A stretch of DNA of 64,000 nt from Malus domestica (GCF_042453785.1 NC_091664.1:30552501-30616500); one strand, 5' to 3'. Shown: positions 12,674 through 26,822, counted from the stretch's first letter. Notes: generated by a model not told the origin, from the sequence alone. Numbers and translations: made by a program.

Positions 12674-15600
12674 TTATCTTTCATCTCCTAACCAATTGTC
12701 CTTCTCCTTAGGGCCAGTTGGTCCTTCCTCCCCGTAGAGTTGCGTTGGAAACAACTCGATTAAGTTCTCGACCGAGAATCGAACAAAGAAGGGAAGACGA
12801 TCAATCAACTTATCTAGCTCCTCTCGTCCATCATACACAATGGTCGGACCCCAGTCTCGCATATACTGCAACCAACATGGTTCGGATATAACGCCCTTGC
12901 CAAGGTACTCGGCCGCGACAATTTGATACTTGGTGCTCGAATCAATGAAAAACTTGCTCCGACCAGCGTCATTCCTTACCCCTATGTCAAACTTCGATGA
13001 ACCCTGGATGTAAGTCCCCGGATGAGCGTAGCTGCTATGACCGTGTTTTGAAGAATACACAATCGGCTTATTGCCTTCAATGAACTCCAAGTCAAAAGCA
13101 TCCACCCATCTGCCACCACTGTGCTCTGAGAAGTACACTTGCCAGAGTTCTCCGGTGAAGTTGTTCACTCGGAGAGTGAAGTGCTCCCAGTCACCGACAT
13201 GTTCGCCTATCTTGTTCAATGCAAAACTTACCAAACCAATTTTAATGGCGGATGGTCCGTTGAAGGGGCAGAACACCCACATGGCAATATCTGTAAAAGT
13301 TCCTCCCAGTGCTGGTTTTACATGAACGTAAAGCTCCGCGCTGTCTATGTTTCCAGCCTTGAGAAGAATTTTAGCTTCATCATCATTTGGCAAATCTATC
13401 CAAAAATCACTGTCATCTTTCCCTCCACCAGGCAAATTGGAGCCTCTGTGATCAATCGGTTCACCATTTCCAGTGTCTTCCCGGTACAAAAGTGCCCCAT
13501 TTTTGAAAAACCATTGTACCGAAGATGGCATATAAACCTCATTAGGATGGAAGAACACTGTGGGACCGTAGTGCTCAATTAGCGAATGAATCTGGTTCAG
13601 ATTTGGCATTGCGTGCAAGGACGAATCAAAATTCTTCAAGCAAGAAACTTGTAGCTCTTCATTAGAATCCAAGTAGGTACTGCAAAAGAATGTACCAACC
13701 GAAACACCAGTGCAGAACATACCTCGTTTGCAGGGTCGTGTATTCCACACCTCAAATTTTGAATCCATTGCAAGTATCCGATCACATGTTTCACAAGTCT
13801 CTGTAAGATCTTCTCGTACGCATCTAACTTCTTCGGGGCTGGGTTCCTCAGGCATGTCAGTGACCACAAAACCCATGGCCTTATAACCAACAGGTGGGTT
13901 TGGCAACCAAATATAACCACAACCATTTTCACTTAAATCCGCATTGCAGACTAACGAGTAGTTAACCGGTTTTTCTAAAGCTGGTAACTCTAATGCTGAG
14001 TCCCTGGTACAACCATCTTCCGCCCTTCTGGCAACTGTTTCACGAGCCACAAGAACATACCCTTGCAATGGCTGGTCATTGGGCTGGCAGTAGTAACCGA
14101 GGCAAAAGAAGCCATCAGGGATACCTGCAGGTCTATAAAATGTGACACCCTTTGATTTTCCACGCGACAGATTGCAGCTCCAGATGCTCTCAAACTTGGT
14201 TATTTGGGTAACTTCAATTTCTCCGAGGCGTATTCTTCCGGTAGCAAATCCTTCGCCTGAAGAAATGACGGTACACATTGTTCAGGAAATGAGCTCATAA
14301 TAACACATCAACATTTATCCGACAACAGTAAAATCTTAGCATGACATTGGTGTTCTAGGTTTATTAGTTATAATCTTTACTTTCCTCTTGGACCTGAGTA
14401 TACACAGAAAAATCAACCTATGCAAATATCAACGAAACTCGAAATCAAGCTCCTACGATGCAGTTTGGAGGCAAGCTTCAAACAGTTTACATTAACCTTC
14501 GGTCAAGGAAGAATTTAGAACTTTAGAGATACCTTAAAAATTTGACATAAGAACACCAAAAGTTTATGGGCTCATTTGTAAGTGCTTTTAAAATAAGTAA
14601 AAGCGCTTTTGGTGAAAGTAAGCATAGCAAGAAATGTTCTTCTCATGGACATGTATGGCAGAAACACAAAGACAAATCACATAAAAATTCAAAGTTCTCC
14701 ATGAAAAAAAAAAGACAAAGCACATGCATGAAAGGAATATAGCAGCTATATATGTCCAGACGTATGTTCAAATATGAAAAAGAAACCAACGTGACACAGA
14801 TGGATTACCAAATAACATAAAGAACAAAAAATAATCTATGTGATACACACATTGGTTTGTTTTGAAGTGCTTCCTGCGCTTCAAGTATTTTTCTAGAATT
14901 TACTTGCATATTTACTAAAATTTAGATCCAAAAGCACTCTCATAAAAAACACTTTCAATCATTTTAAAAGTATTTTCCAACGAGCCCTAGCATTGACCTT
15001 TTTTTTTTTTGGTAAAAAGAACATTGAAGCTTTCAAACTCCAAGAACTTCAATTTCTATGGCTTTTCAGAGTCTTTCAAGTATTGACCAAGTTCATGAAA
15101 TTGAGTGCATTTTTAAGTACTCTCACATGATTGATTGCCGTTATATGAGTGTGATATGATCTATTTACTCCACAAATTTTAAAAATACAGACTCATCTAA
15201 CGATAATAAATGCGGTGACCACAGTTACCACCGCTAATTAAGGGTGACGAGCAAAAATATTTCCGAGGTAAACATTAATTTATTTAAATAAAACAAAGTT
15301 GGACCACCAAAATATTGAAATTTTTTTTTGGAGAGAAATGCATATGGGATCAAAGAAATCATGAGTCCAAAAGGATATCGGAGCAATTAGAAGTGAAATC
15401 ATTTATTATCCATCCTATTATGTTTACATTCTTCAACAAATACAAATTAGCAAATTTCATGACTTCAAGTTGCTGAAAAAAATGAGCTAAAACAAGACAG
15501 AAAGCCTTCAATTCTTGAAGAAACGGAGAAAAAGAAAGAAACCCATCAAAAAAGCAGTTGCGAGAGATAAGTGATTAACTGCAAAAGTGCTTCTTGTTTA

Positions 15601-15740
15601 GGAAAGAATGGATCTTGGTGGGAAATATTACCTTGAGGCCAGTGTGGAAGAGGTGAAGGCAGAGAGAAGGACTGTGGCTCTGAGTAATCGTACAGTTGGT
15701 AGTCACGGCTGCTCCACCACCAACACTCACACCCCAACAT
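12674..15740 (-). CDS. DUF946 / vacuolar protein sorting-associated 62-like protein (2 exons, 563 aa)
   Basis: Read on the minus strand: exon 1 15740-15632 and exon 2 14256-12674, joined across a GTAATA...TTCAG intron of 1375 bp, in frame for 564 codons including TAA. Exon 1 supplies the family's usual opening (MLGCECWWW..., then SFSLPSPLPHWPQG). Exon 2 continues EGFATGRIRLGEIEV. The in-frame ATG at 14278 lies inside the intron and would lose this conserved N-terminus. The body carries the DUF946 features: Trp- and Cys-containing repeats, then a C-terminal half with HVGDWEHFTL, SEHSGG and YSSKHGHSSYAHPG. Plant proteins of this family are annotated by distant similarity to yeast Vps62. Their biochemical role is not established. 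No signal peptide or membrane span is visible. It is convergent with ATRX and divergent from FtsHi5. Confidence 0.88.
14578..14987. mobile_element. MITE in the DUF946 gene intron (~410 bp)
   Basis: The ends are inverted: GGGCTCATTTGTAAGTGCTT at the left and, read on the minus strand from the right, GGGCTCGTTGGAAAATACTT, both followed by TTAAAAT. The inside is full of AAGTGCTTTT / AAAAGCACTTT phrases. Related phrases recur at 17480-18420, 53165-53220 and 59825-60070. No clear target-site duplication found. Confidence 0.6.
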
Positions 15741-18700
15741 CTTCACCCTCTCAAATTCAAAAACCCACCAAAGCACTTCCAAGATTTCTGCTTTTCACTC
15801 ACCCTCTCAAGTTTCTCTGTCCATCCATGTTTCTGAAATATTTTAGAGAGAGAAATAAAGAAAGAACGCTCTTTCCTTTCTCTCTCTACACTTTAGGCTT
15901 CAGAGAGAGAGAGAGAGTTGACAAAGAAATGAAAAAGAGGTTGAGTGAATTCAGAGGATGCTTAGAGAGAGAAAGAGAGGGGAAAAGGCAAGGAGCTTAT
16001 GGATGTTGGTTTGGTTTACTTTGTTGTCTGCTTTTGCGTAAGAGCTTTATAATTGAAAGGCGTTGGTTTCAAGCTTCTTCCTTTTTCTTCGTTAATTTTT
16101 CGGAAGCCTTTTATTAATGAGGATATTTATAATTCGAAAACAACTTATATGATACAGATAAACTATCATATATTGTCTCGTGTCGATCAAACAAAAAGAT
16201 AAGAAAAAAAATTAACATATCTTTATTTTACCAACATGAGTCCTTCTCCTCACTCTCTCCGCTCATGCTCACTATTCATCTTTTGAGATAGGAATTCATC
16301 TAGTCACTCTTAAATATGAAGAAGGAAAAAGAAGCTTTTAATTTAAATAATTAATTTTTATTAGCTAATTATTGACGGATAGTTACTCTTAAAAGTTGAG
16401 AGTATGATTAGAGTACAACTTTTTTAAAGAGATCATAAATTAACTTTTCGATAATCTTAACGGAATTTTTTTACTTAAATTAAATAGTATGATTGGAAAT
16501 GATCTAACCATTTTATGATGTTTAGAGACCAAGATTACTCCAATTAATTTAGGGGTAGAAGTTGTAATAAATCAAAGTATCTGATTTTTTGTTAAAGTGA
16601 ACAGTACCGGGAGCTTTTCATTAAAGTCTTCTATTCTCAAATGAATGTTTTTGCATATTATGTGCAACAAATCATAAACTTTTATAACTTTTACATAACC
16701 ATTTATATCTCGGTACGCTTAAAATTATTGTAACAATACCCTCAGATGACTTGTAAAAATAAATTTTTAGGAATATCCTCCAGGTGGCAGAATATTCTTT
16801 ATTTTTTGTGCATTTTACAGATTTTTTTTTAGAGCATAAAAAATTACAAAATTTTATAAAATAAAGTCGAGAGGTGACCCAACCTCATCAGACAAAATGG
16901 AGAGTGAGGATATAGAATGATGAGTCATAACTTGAATGGTCGCCGACTCACCGCTTTATTGGGATTTTTTAAGAAAAACTAATGAAAAGGGTTTCAATAC
17001 TTTAAGTTTGAACGAAAATGATAAAATAAATGATAAAGTTAATAGTACAAGAATTGATTTTTTAGTGTTAAAATATAATTTTTTGTTAAAATGAATAGTA
17101 CTGAGAGTTTTTCGTTAAAGTTTCAAAATTTTTAATTTATTTAGAATACAACCAGTACATAATATGTCGTAATATACGTAAAAAGACAGTACAAGATATT
17201 TGTTTCTCCGTTTGTGTTATGACACGGTCTACTCCTAATTTTAATCAAGCTTTTGTTCTATTTCTCATCCACAATCATAAACAACTCAAAGGCATTCAAT
17301 ATATAATGATTGACACCTAATTTATATACGGATAATAATGTAGTAGTTGATAATTAGATTATTATTTAAATATTAATTAACGTGCTTCTTTTCATTGATG
17401 ACACATCAATTGATTTACAAATTTAGTTTAAAAATTTGGTCTTTCAATCATTATTTTTTACATACAAGTTTTTGTAATACTACCAAACCAAGCTTTTCAA
17501 ATAGCACTTATGTGCATGTTAAATATTGTTTGGTTGGTTTGTAAGCGCTTTTGATGAAATTTTATTTGAATCTTATATTTAGTAAAAATTCAAATGAATC
17601 ATCGAAAACACTTTAAATGTTTCTTGTAAGAAACACATATTTGATGTTTCTTTAAAAAAAAAACACTGCTTTTAAAATCAACCCTTTATTTCAACTAAGG
17701 CCATAGATAAGATAAGCACTAACTTATACGTGAAGATGCTTTTTCTTTTGGCGACAAAGATTGGTGCTTTTGGCTTTTGCTTGAGGGTTGCCCTTTACCT
17801 TCATGCTATCCTATCAAATCGGGTCCATTTTTAAGTTCAACACTATTATTTCTTGCCTACCAACATTATTATTTGTCTTCCAAATATCTAATGACATCCC
17901 TATCTTCAATTCCAAACCACGTGTCAAACATGTACTTGTCAAATGTCTTAGGATGTTTCAAAGTGGGTTCATTTCTGCTCACGATCTTAAGTGGTGGAGA
18001 GATTTTTCAGTTTGGCAAATGCGTTGACACATCACATATCATTGTATTATAATATAAGTGGAGGAATACTTGAAAAATAAAACTTCTCTCCCCTTAATAT
18101 GTGGGGTGTACCATCCTCTATTTCGAGCACACTTGAAAATTTTCTCCAAGTGGTGGTAGTACACATCACTCGTTAGGAAGTGCTTTTCAAATAATTGAAA
18201 GCGTTTTTTATGAGAATATTTTGAAACCAACCCTTAATAAAATCCAAGTGGATCATGGAAAAACACTTGAAGTGCTTATTGCAAGAAACACATATATGAT
18301 GATTCTTTCAAAAAACACATAAAGTGCTTAGACCTAAAATCAATTTCACCAAAATCGTTAAATCAACTTCACAAAAAATTATTTTCAGTCATTTAAAAAC
18401 ATTTTTAAACGAGTTTAGAAGATAATGTGAAAAATATTTCATTTGGCGTGGAATTGGCACGAAATAATTTAATTGATTAAAAGTCTAAACCCGCCAATCG
18501 GACTTCAAATATTGAAAAGTAATATAAGTTGCCGAAAAACGTTACACAATATGTCATGGTCGGCATAAGTTTGATATTGATTCCACCACCAACAAATAAT
18601 GGAGGATTTTAGCAATGCTTCATGTATTTTCTTTTGATTTGTTTCTTCAACTTTTAATTTGGTTTTGAGACTCCGTATTTTTTGAAACTGATCAATTTAT

Positions 18701-19319
18701 AATATATCATCAAATTTGTCGATTGAGATTATTTTCGTTTATTTAAGAAGAAAAAAAGAGAGCATATAATGTGAAAATTTCGTCTTTTAAGGAGAAACTC
18801 ACACTTCTTATAAGATTAGGATTGCTCAAAATCAAACTTGAGATCGACCGGACATATCCGCAGAAGGTTACGAGATCCAGGAACTTAGATAAAGTTTTCT
18901 CGTTTTTACCACAAATAAGGATATTCTTACGAAATTTAACATGATAAATTTGGTAAATGACGCTTTACTGCAATAGCAGAAAACAATTATGCCTATGCAT
19001 CTTGGTGCAGATCCAATCCTCACTCATTATTCTCTCTGTAACAACTAATTATTTGACTCACTATTTCTATTGTGCTACCAAAAAAATGACAAAATTGATT
19101 ATATTGGGCCTTATTTGTCCGGGACAAAATTTGGGCTTATGACCCAAATACTTGTGGGCCGTTGACCCAAACTTGAAACCCTCTTTCAGTTGTCACTCCT
19201 CACTCCAGCTTCCTCTGCATTTTCTAGTCAATCCATTTCCCACCGGAAAAACCAACACCAACAAACAATGGCTTCCACCTCCAGCTCCAACTTCACTCCT
19301 TTCCGATAGCCGCGTCACC
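15741..19319. other. Divergent intergenic region between the DUF946 gene and FtsHi5
   Basis: 15741-15990 is rich in GA/CT runs (for example 15845-15980) and is probably the 5' leader and promoter of the minus-strand gene. 16340-17120 is AT-rich with a repeated phrase around ACAGTACCGGGAGCTTTTC / ATAGTACTGAGAGTTTTTC, a sign of decayed dispersed repeats. 19150-19319 is the GC-richer 5' leader of FtsHi5. No gene found. Confidence 0.5.
17480..18420. repeat. Cluster of decayed copies of the AAGTGCTTTT-type MITE
   Basis: At least two diverged segments (about 17480-17695 and 18170-18415) share AAGCGCTTTTGATG-like starts, GTAAGAAACACATAT-like middles and AAAACACTTTAAA-like ends with the element at 14578-14987. 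Copy boundaries are not sharp. Confidence 0.4.
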
Positions 19320-22300
19320 ATGGACTCCGTTCTCGCCCTCCGCTCCCTCCCCAGCTGCTTCGCGCCGTCCCGAAATCCCCGCTTCTCAAACTTCGCCGCA
19401 AACCGCCGCATCAAAATCCAAACTTTCGCTTCGAAATTCCCGAAAACACCGCGAATTCCACTCTCGATTCCGCGCAATACCCGCCTTTTTAGCCTTCTAG
19501 AAGCTTCCAGAAGTGTCGGCTCTGGGGAAGAAGAAAGGCCGGCTCTTTCCGCCGAACGCATTGCCAGGCAGGTAGTGTTGGGGCTGTTCTGCTTTGTTTT
19601 CGGGTTTGCGCAGTTTCGGGCGGGTCGGGGTGTTGCGGTCGCGGCGCCGCTGGTTTCGGAGGCGGTTTTGGATAAGGAGGAGGTGAAATATGAGTACTCG
19701 GAGTATACGAAGAGGCTGCTGGAGACGGTGGGTGTGTTGCTGAAGAGTGTAGATGAGGTTAGAGGAGGAAATGGGGATGTGAAGCTCGTCGAGGCGGCAT
19801 GGAAAGCGGTGAGGGGGAAGAAGGATGAGTTGCAGGACGAGATATTGGGTAGGCTCCATGGGGAGCTGCGAGAGTTGAGGAGGGAGAAGGAGGGGCTGGT
19901 GAAGCGGTCCGACGAGGTTGTGGCCGAGGTGGTGAAGGTGAAGAGGGAATTGGAGAAGTTGGCGGGCAATGCGGGTGAGGAGAAGTCTAAGGAGATGGAG
20001 GAGAGGATGGAAGAGAGGCTGGGGAGTCTGGAGGAGGAGTATAATGGGATTTGGGAGAAGGTTGGAGAGATTGAGGATCGGATTTTGAGGAGAGAGACGG
20101 CGGCATTGAGTTATGGAGTGAGGGAACTTTGTTTTATTGAGAGGGAATGTGAGCAGTTGGTTCAGAGTTTTACCCGCCAAATGAGGAGGAAGAATGTTGA
20201 GAGGTATTCATTACACAGTCATATTTATGTTCATGAATTCGAATTGGACTGGAAGTCGTATAATGTTTGATCCTGTAAATTAGTAATTCTTGGTGAAATA
20301 TGATGTCGAAAGTGATTAACTTAATCGAAGTTTAGTTGATATCTTAGTTGATGTACTGCTCACTGTCTGTATGCATAATTCTTTGCTGGTGGTTTTGATA
20401 AAATTGCACACTAATTCATATTTTTCTCATTTCGCAATGTTTTGCTTGATTGGATGCTTTTTTTTCAACTTTGAAAGCAATATCTTTTGGGAAAAAGAAA
20501 AATTAGTAATCAATTTCGTCGTGTGAGTATCAATTGTTATGTGGTTGCAGTGTGCCAAAAGACTCGGTTACCAAGCTTTCTAAATCTGATATACAGAAAG
20601 ACTTGGAAAATGCACAAAGAAATAATTTGGAGCAAATGATTCTGCCAAATGTTGTGGAAGTTGATGATCCGGGACCCCTCTTTAATTCGACGGATTTTGC
20701 TAAACGTATAAAACAAGGCCTTAAAGAATCAAGGGAGCTGCAAAAAAAGACTGAGGCTCAAATAAGGAAAAATATGAAGAAGTTCGGCAGCGAAAAGCGT
20801 TTTCTTGTAAAAACACCAGAGGATGAGGTGGTGAAGGGATTTCCGGAAGTTGAATTGAAGTGGATGTTTGGAGATAAGGAGGTTGTGGTTCCGAAAGCTG
20901 CTGGCCTCCATTTGTTCCATGGGTGGAAGAAGTGGCGTGAAGATGCTAAGGCAGACCTTAAAAGAAATCTATTAGAAGATGTTGATTTTGGTAAACAGTA
21001 TGTGGCCCAGAGACAGGTAGCTTTTGCATCCTCTTCATTGTTGTCATTTTTTTCGTAAATTTTTCTGAGTTAACGTAAAGGTTGACTAACTTTCATGTGA
21101 AGTTATATGGTATAGTTTGATAGACTAATGTTATATGCTGTTTATCAAATGTCGATTTCAGGAACTTATTCTTCTGGACCGCGACAGGGTGGTGTCGAAG
21201 ACGTGGTACAATGAGGAAAAGAATAGATGGGAAATGGATCCAGTAGCTGTTCCTTTCTCCGTGTCAAAGAAACTAGTGGAGCATGCCCGAATTAGGCATG
21301 ATTGGGGTGCCATGTATATTGCACTCAAGGGCGACGACAAGGAATATTATGTTGACATTAAGGTAATGCAACGCTTTGTTAAATTTTTCGTGCTGTTTGC
21401 TATTTTAATTATGTTTCTAATCTTTAAATTCTCATACCAGGAATTTGAAATGCTATTTGAAGATTTTGGAGGGTTTGATGGGCTGTACATGAAAATGCTT
21501 GCCTGTGGTATTCCAACTGCTGTTCACCTGATGTGGATTCCTCTTTCTGAGTTGGATATCCGTCAACAATTTCTCTTGCCCGTAAGGCTGTCTCATCAAT
21601 TGTTTAATGCATTGTGGAAGACTAGAGCAGTATCGTATACAAGAGATTGGGTTCTTCAGAAGTTCAAAAATATAAATGACGACATAATGATGACAATAGT
21701 TTTTCCTCTTGTGGAGATTATACTACCCTACTCTGTATGTTCATTTCTCACCTGTTTAGTTGCTTTTTTTTTTTTTTACTAACGTGATTATGATTCTTTG
21801 TTTCTATCTTTTTTTCTTATAACAGGTAAGAATACAGTTAGGGATGGCATGGCCCGAGGAAATTGATCAAGCTGTTGACTCAACATGGTACTTGAAATGG
21901 CAATCTGAGGCAGAAATGAATCATAAATCCAGAAGAACAGATGACATCCAATGGTATTTTTGGTTTCTCGTGAGAAGCGCCATATATGGATATGTTTTAT
22001 TTCATCTCTTTCGTTTTATGAAGAGAAAAATTCCCAGATTTCTTGGTTACGGGCCATTACGCAGAGATCCAAACATGCGGAAATTGCAGAGAGTGGTATT
22101 GCCTGCTTCCTTTTTCTGTTAACAACTTTACATTTGATGGTTATGACAATCAAACTGTTGCTTGTGTGTTGGAGCATTGTACTATTGTTTCTTGCCATTT
22201 ACAATCTTATTTTATTTTGCGTTATTTGAGGCTAGGCTATACATATTTCTTAATAGCACCAGCAATTACGTTTTCATAATCTTAATGACTTGCAAAGCTG

Positions 22301-25300
22301 TGTTTCAAATACTTTGTGAACCTTAATGTTGTATAATATTTTAATGTCTTGAATATATTGTTGAACTAAAGCATCAGATTCTTTTGGGGGTCTGAGTAGT
22401 CTCTATGAATCCTATGTTTTCATTTTTAGATTGTGAAAGAAAATGGGATACAACTTAGGTGACCATTGATGATCAATATTTTTTTAAAAGCAGCAATTTT
22501 TGGTTTCTTATTTCTTGACATGGAAGTGGTATTCATATCAAGATCTTTAACCATAATGTTTAGCTTCATAGTTGTGCATCCTTTAGTTGATCCCCTCTTT
22601 TGCTCATCTCTTGCAGAAATATTATCTTAATTACCGGGTGAGGACAATTAAAGGTAACAAAAAGGCTGGTGTTGATCCTATAACAAGGGCTTTCGATCAA
22701 ATGAAGGTTCATACTTGGAACTTAAAGTTCTTCTGTGTGTTATAACTAAATGAGTTTTGATAAATTAAATGGTGAGATCTATGGCTGGTTGCAGAGGGTG
22801 AAGAATCCACCAATACCGTTGAAGGACTTCGCCAGTATTGAATCCATGAAAGAGGAAATTAACGAAGTTGTGGCATTTCTGAAAAATCCTGGTGCATTTC
22901 AAGAAATGGGTGCCCGTGCACCTCGGGTATGTTATATAATTTGTAGTTATTTCGAGAATGTTCTGTAATGTATTCTATATAATTTACATTAAAAAGGTTG
23001 TTATAGGTAACTAGCTTTTCAAACTTTGTTTTAGAATTTTTCTTTGTCATGTTTGTTTTAGAATTTTTCAGCATGTTAGTTTTGCTGAATGCATAGCCAT
23101 AGTACATGATATTTGAATGTTACCTTGGTGCTACGAGCATCTGTTGATCTTTCTTCTTTTTATTTTTCTTCAATTTTTCAATAGAGGATCTGCTTGTTGA
23201 CACTGTGGGTACTGGGTACTAGTTAAGAGGTCGATCAGCTCCTGAGATTGTTTATTCTTTATATTTGCAGGGGGTTCTGATTGTAGGGGAGAGGGGAACA
23301 GGAAAGACATCTCTAGCACTGGCTATAGCTGCTCAAGCTAAGGTGCCTGTTGTTAACATTAAAGCTCAAGAGTTGGAGGCTGGACTGTGGGTTGGGCAAA
23401 GTGCATCAAATGTTAGGGAGCTGTTTCAAACAGCGAGAGAACTGGTAGCCGTCTATCTATCTAGCTGAGTCACTTTGCATGGATTATGAAGGAAATTTCC
23501 TGTATCTTTCTATGTTTAAATCTTTTGCTGAGGCACTTTATGTCATTTTCAGGCACCTGTAATCATATTTGTGGAGGATTTTGACCTCTTTGCTGGTGTA
23601 CGTGGAAAATTTATCCACACTAAAAATCAGGATCACGAGGCTTTTATTAATCAACTGCTTGTGGAACTTGATGGGTAACTCTCAGCTCTTATTTTATTTA
23701 TTGGACTAACAGTCCTTGATTAGCATTCTTTTATGGGCTTTTGTAGGGTTATATATATAATTCTTTATGGGTATTTTGTATACAGTTGAGTGTCCTTTTT
23801 GCATGACGTGAACTGTGTTCATAGTAATTTTAGGAACGATCTGCAATTTATTCTACACTTTCTGCAGGTTTGAGAAACAAGATGGGGTTGTATTGATGGC
23901 TACTACTGGTAATCTCAAGCAAATTGATGAGGCCTTACAGCGCCCTGGTCGCATGGATAGAGTATTTCATCTTCAAAGGCCAACTCAAGCAGAAAGGGAG
24001 AAGATATTACATATGGCTGCAAAAGAAACAATGGATAGTGAACTAATTGATTTTGTAGACTGGAGAAAGGTAATTGCTGAATCAGTTTCTTATCTTATTT
24101 GTTCTCACACTAAAGCCATTGTTAAAGTGGATAAGTTTCCTTTGTGGGTTGGGAACTTGTTACCTTATTATATGCCATCATATTTATTCTTAAATCCTTT
24201 TCTAGTAATTTGCACTTTACATTTCAACATTCTCTGCCTTCAGGTTGCTGAAAAGACAGGTCTTTTGCGACCTATAGAATTAAAGCTGGTGCCTGCATCC
24301 TTGGAAGGTAGCGCTTTTAGGAGCAAATTTCTTGATACAGATGAACTTCTGAGCTACTGTAGTTGGTTTGCGGTAAGAATCAATTGATACCGTTCTCTCA
24401 TTGTCTTTGACAGAAAGCACGCATGTATCATCTGGTTGACTGTGTATTGACCACATGCTTTATATTGTCTCCTGTTTTGTCTATTTATCTTTGTTTTACT
24501 ATTACTCAATTTTTGTCTGTAGGGTGGCGTTCTGGTATCATTTATTTCTTAATATCACTCAAGGCTTTGTTGTTGTTTGTATCAACTCAAGGCCTAGAGT
24601 ACTTATTACTCACGCTACAAAAGCAAGGGGGCATCACCCCTCAGGATCTTTTCTCGTGTTTCTATAAGAGAAGGGATCTACTGGGCTGGGCCACCTTTGG
24701 TTATGCGTTTCAGTTTTAGTTGTTTTAGTGGTGGGGGCGGATGGCAATTCATGTCATTTTCATATGCAGTTTCCTAATGAAATGGTGTTATTGCTTGTTC
24801 TTGCAGACTTTCAGCACTTTCATTCCTGAATGGGCGAGGAAAACCAAAATTGGCAAAAAGCTAAGCAAAATGCTGGTGAATCATCTAGGGCTAGCATTGA
24901 CTAAAGAAGATCTGCAGAGTGTGGTTGATCTGATGGAGCCATATGGTCAGATAACCAATGGAATCGAACTTCTAAACCCTCCTCTTGAGGTACCTAATTA
25001 TATAAGTTCATTGTTTATCTTTGATGGAAGCTTGTATTTATATATAAGAGTAAAATAATATATGTTAATTGGTTTTCCAGTGGACAAGGGATACCAAGTT
25101 CCCACATGCTGTTTGGGCTGCTGGTCGTGGTCTCATTGCCCTTCTATTGCCAAACTTCGATGTAGTCGATAATATATGGCTGGAGCCATTGTCTTGGCAG
25201 GTTTGTCCTGTTAATCATCATGATTTTAGATCTCTCAATGAATGTTTGCATCTATTGTTAATTGATGTATTAGTTACAGGCAACTTACTTAATCTGAGTG

Positions 25301-26822
25301 AAGGTGTTGCTACTTGATTTTGTATGTTTTATTAAATGACTCCTCCTCATATATGGTGAATTTATATGCTATAGTTGTAGTTACTTGAAAAACAAAAGTT
25401 GTTCAACTTACGGAATTCGACCTGGGAAAACTGTGGAGAAATTTAAGCTTCTTTTTACAGGGAATCGGATGCACAAAAATAACCAAGGTGAAAAATGAAG
25501 GGTCCGGGAGCGCGAATTCTGAATCAAGATCATATCTTGAAAAGAAGCTTGTATTTTGTTTTGGTTCACATGTTGCATCACAAATGCTACTGCCTTTTGG
25601 GGAAGAGAACTTTCTTTCTTCCTCAGAGTTAACGCAGTCACAGGAGGTTGGTTTTTTCTCTGCTTTGTGCTTCTCAATCTGTACTAAGCAAAAACTATCT
25701 CTAGGATATGCAACCATAACTCACTTTTCTGTTTTTTGTCTTCCCTCCTTTTGCAACAGATAGCTACACGGATGGTCATTCAGTATGGTTGGGGGCCTGA
25801 TGATAGTCCGGCAATATATTATCGCACGAATGCGGTATTCTTCTTTCTTTAAATTTAGAAGTTGGTCATGTGATATAGAATGAGGTAGCAAGTGGCGATA
25901 TTTTCTTCGCACTTCTAAAAATCCCATTATTTAAGCCCTAATTGTTTTTATCTGCTTTAAGGGTTTGATAGGCTTTTTGATATGTTACATGTTTTCATTG
26001 GCTTAGTCTACTGCTTTAAGCATGGGGAACAACCATGAGTATGAGATGGCAGCTAAAGTTGAAAAGGTATGAACGACCGTAACTCTTATTGCTTACTAAT
26101 CAATTAGTGATGTATTGGCTGGTCTAACTTACTAGAATTATATTCTTCTTACAGATATACGATTTAGCATATTATAAAGCGCAAGAAATGCTTCACAAAA
26201 ATCGTCGAGTTCTTGAAAAAATAGTTGATGAGTTGCTTGAGTTTGAAATCTTGACTGGAAAGGTAAAATATCTGTATTGATTTTCAATTGGCATCTCTCT
26301 TAATTCGACTGGTAGTCGAGTCTCCTTTTATCCAGTAAATTTAATCTCCATATATCTTTATTCGTTGACTTTGTTGTATGATATCTTCAAACTATGAGTG
26401 ACATCTATTTATTGCTTCATTTTGAGATAGACTCTTCTTGGCAATGGCAGGATTTGCAAAGAATTTTTGAAGAAAATGGAGGTGTTCGGGAAAAAGAGCC
26501 CTTTTTCCTTTCTGGATCTCATGATAGGGAGGTATATCTACTCTGTTAGTAGTTACGTGCTTCTGATGGTGCAAGTTTTGAATTTCCTTTTCGCTTATTG
26601 TATGAAGTTTTTGTCTGTCAAATTCGTCGTTAGAAGTTCTGCTCATTTATAATACCTAAATAAAGAGTTTTCTGAAAATCTAAAAACACTAACGTCTTAT
26701 AAAACCTAACGAGTCTCTCTCCTTCATTTTGTTATTGTCTTCGTTCTTTCCAGCCACTGTCTGGCAGCTTTCTCGAAGGTGGGAGTGCATCAGGAACAGC
26801 TCTTTTAAGCGCAGCAGAATAG
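19320..26822 (+). CDS. FTSHI5: Probable inactive FtsH-like protein FtsHi5, chloroplast (19 exons, 1281 aa)
   Basis: Exons: 19320-20203, 20551-21016, 21162-21362, 21441-21734, 21826-22095, 22617-22706, 22795-22926, 23271-23444, 23553-23674, 23868-24069, 24244-24372, 24807-24989, 25081-25200, 25461-25646, 25760-25834, 26007-26066, 26155-26262, 26451-26531, 26754-26822; all phases agree. The Ser/Arg-rich N-terminus fits a plastid transit peptide. There is a membrane span at about 84-100, a long charged coiled coil at 150-290, and another span at about 660-680. The AAA module has GERGTGKT (785-792), FVEDFD (843-848) and an arginine-finger region ending RPGRMDR (about 904-910). The M41 peptidase zinc motif HEXXH is absent: the aligned place reads AVWAAGRGL (about 1059-1067). 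That marks the inactive FtsHi group, known for a role in plastid protein import and embryo development. An in-frame ATG at 19152 would add 56 residues; I chose 19320 because it starts the transit-peptide-like sequence. Confidence 0.93.

Noticed and set aside
12674..14278. DUF946 protein starting at the ATG at 14278 as a single-exon gene
   Set aside because: The first seven codons lie in the intron. Splicing from 15632 to 14256 restores the conserved N-terminus in frame.
19193..20180. Two long minus-strand open frames (258 and 227 codons)
   Set aside because: They are antisense shadows of the GC-rich first exon of FtsHi5 with low-complexity Ser/Leu composition.
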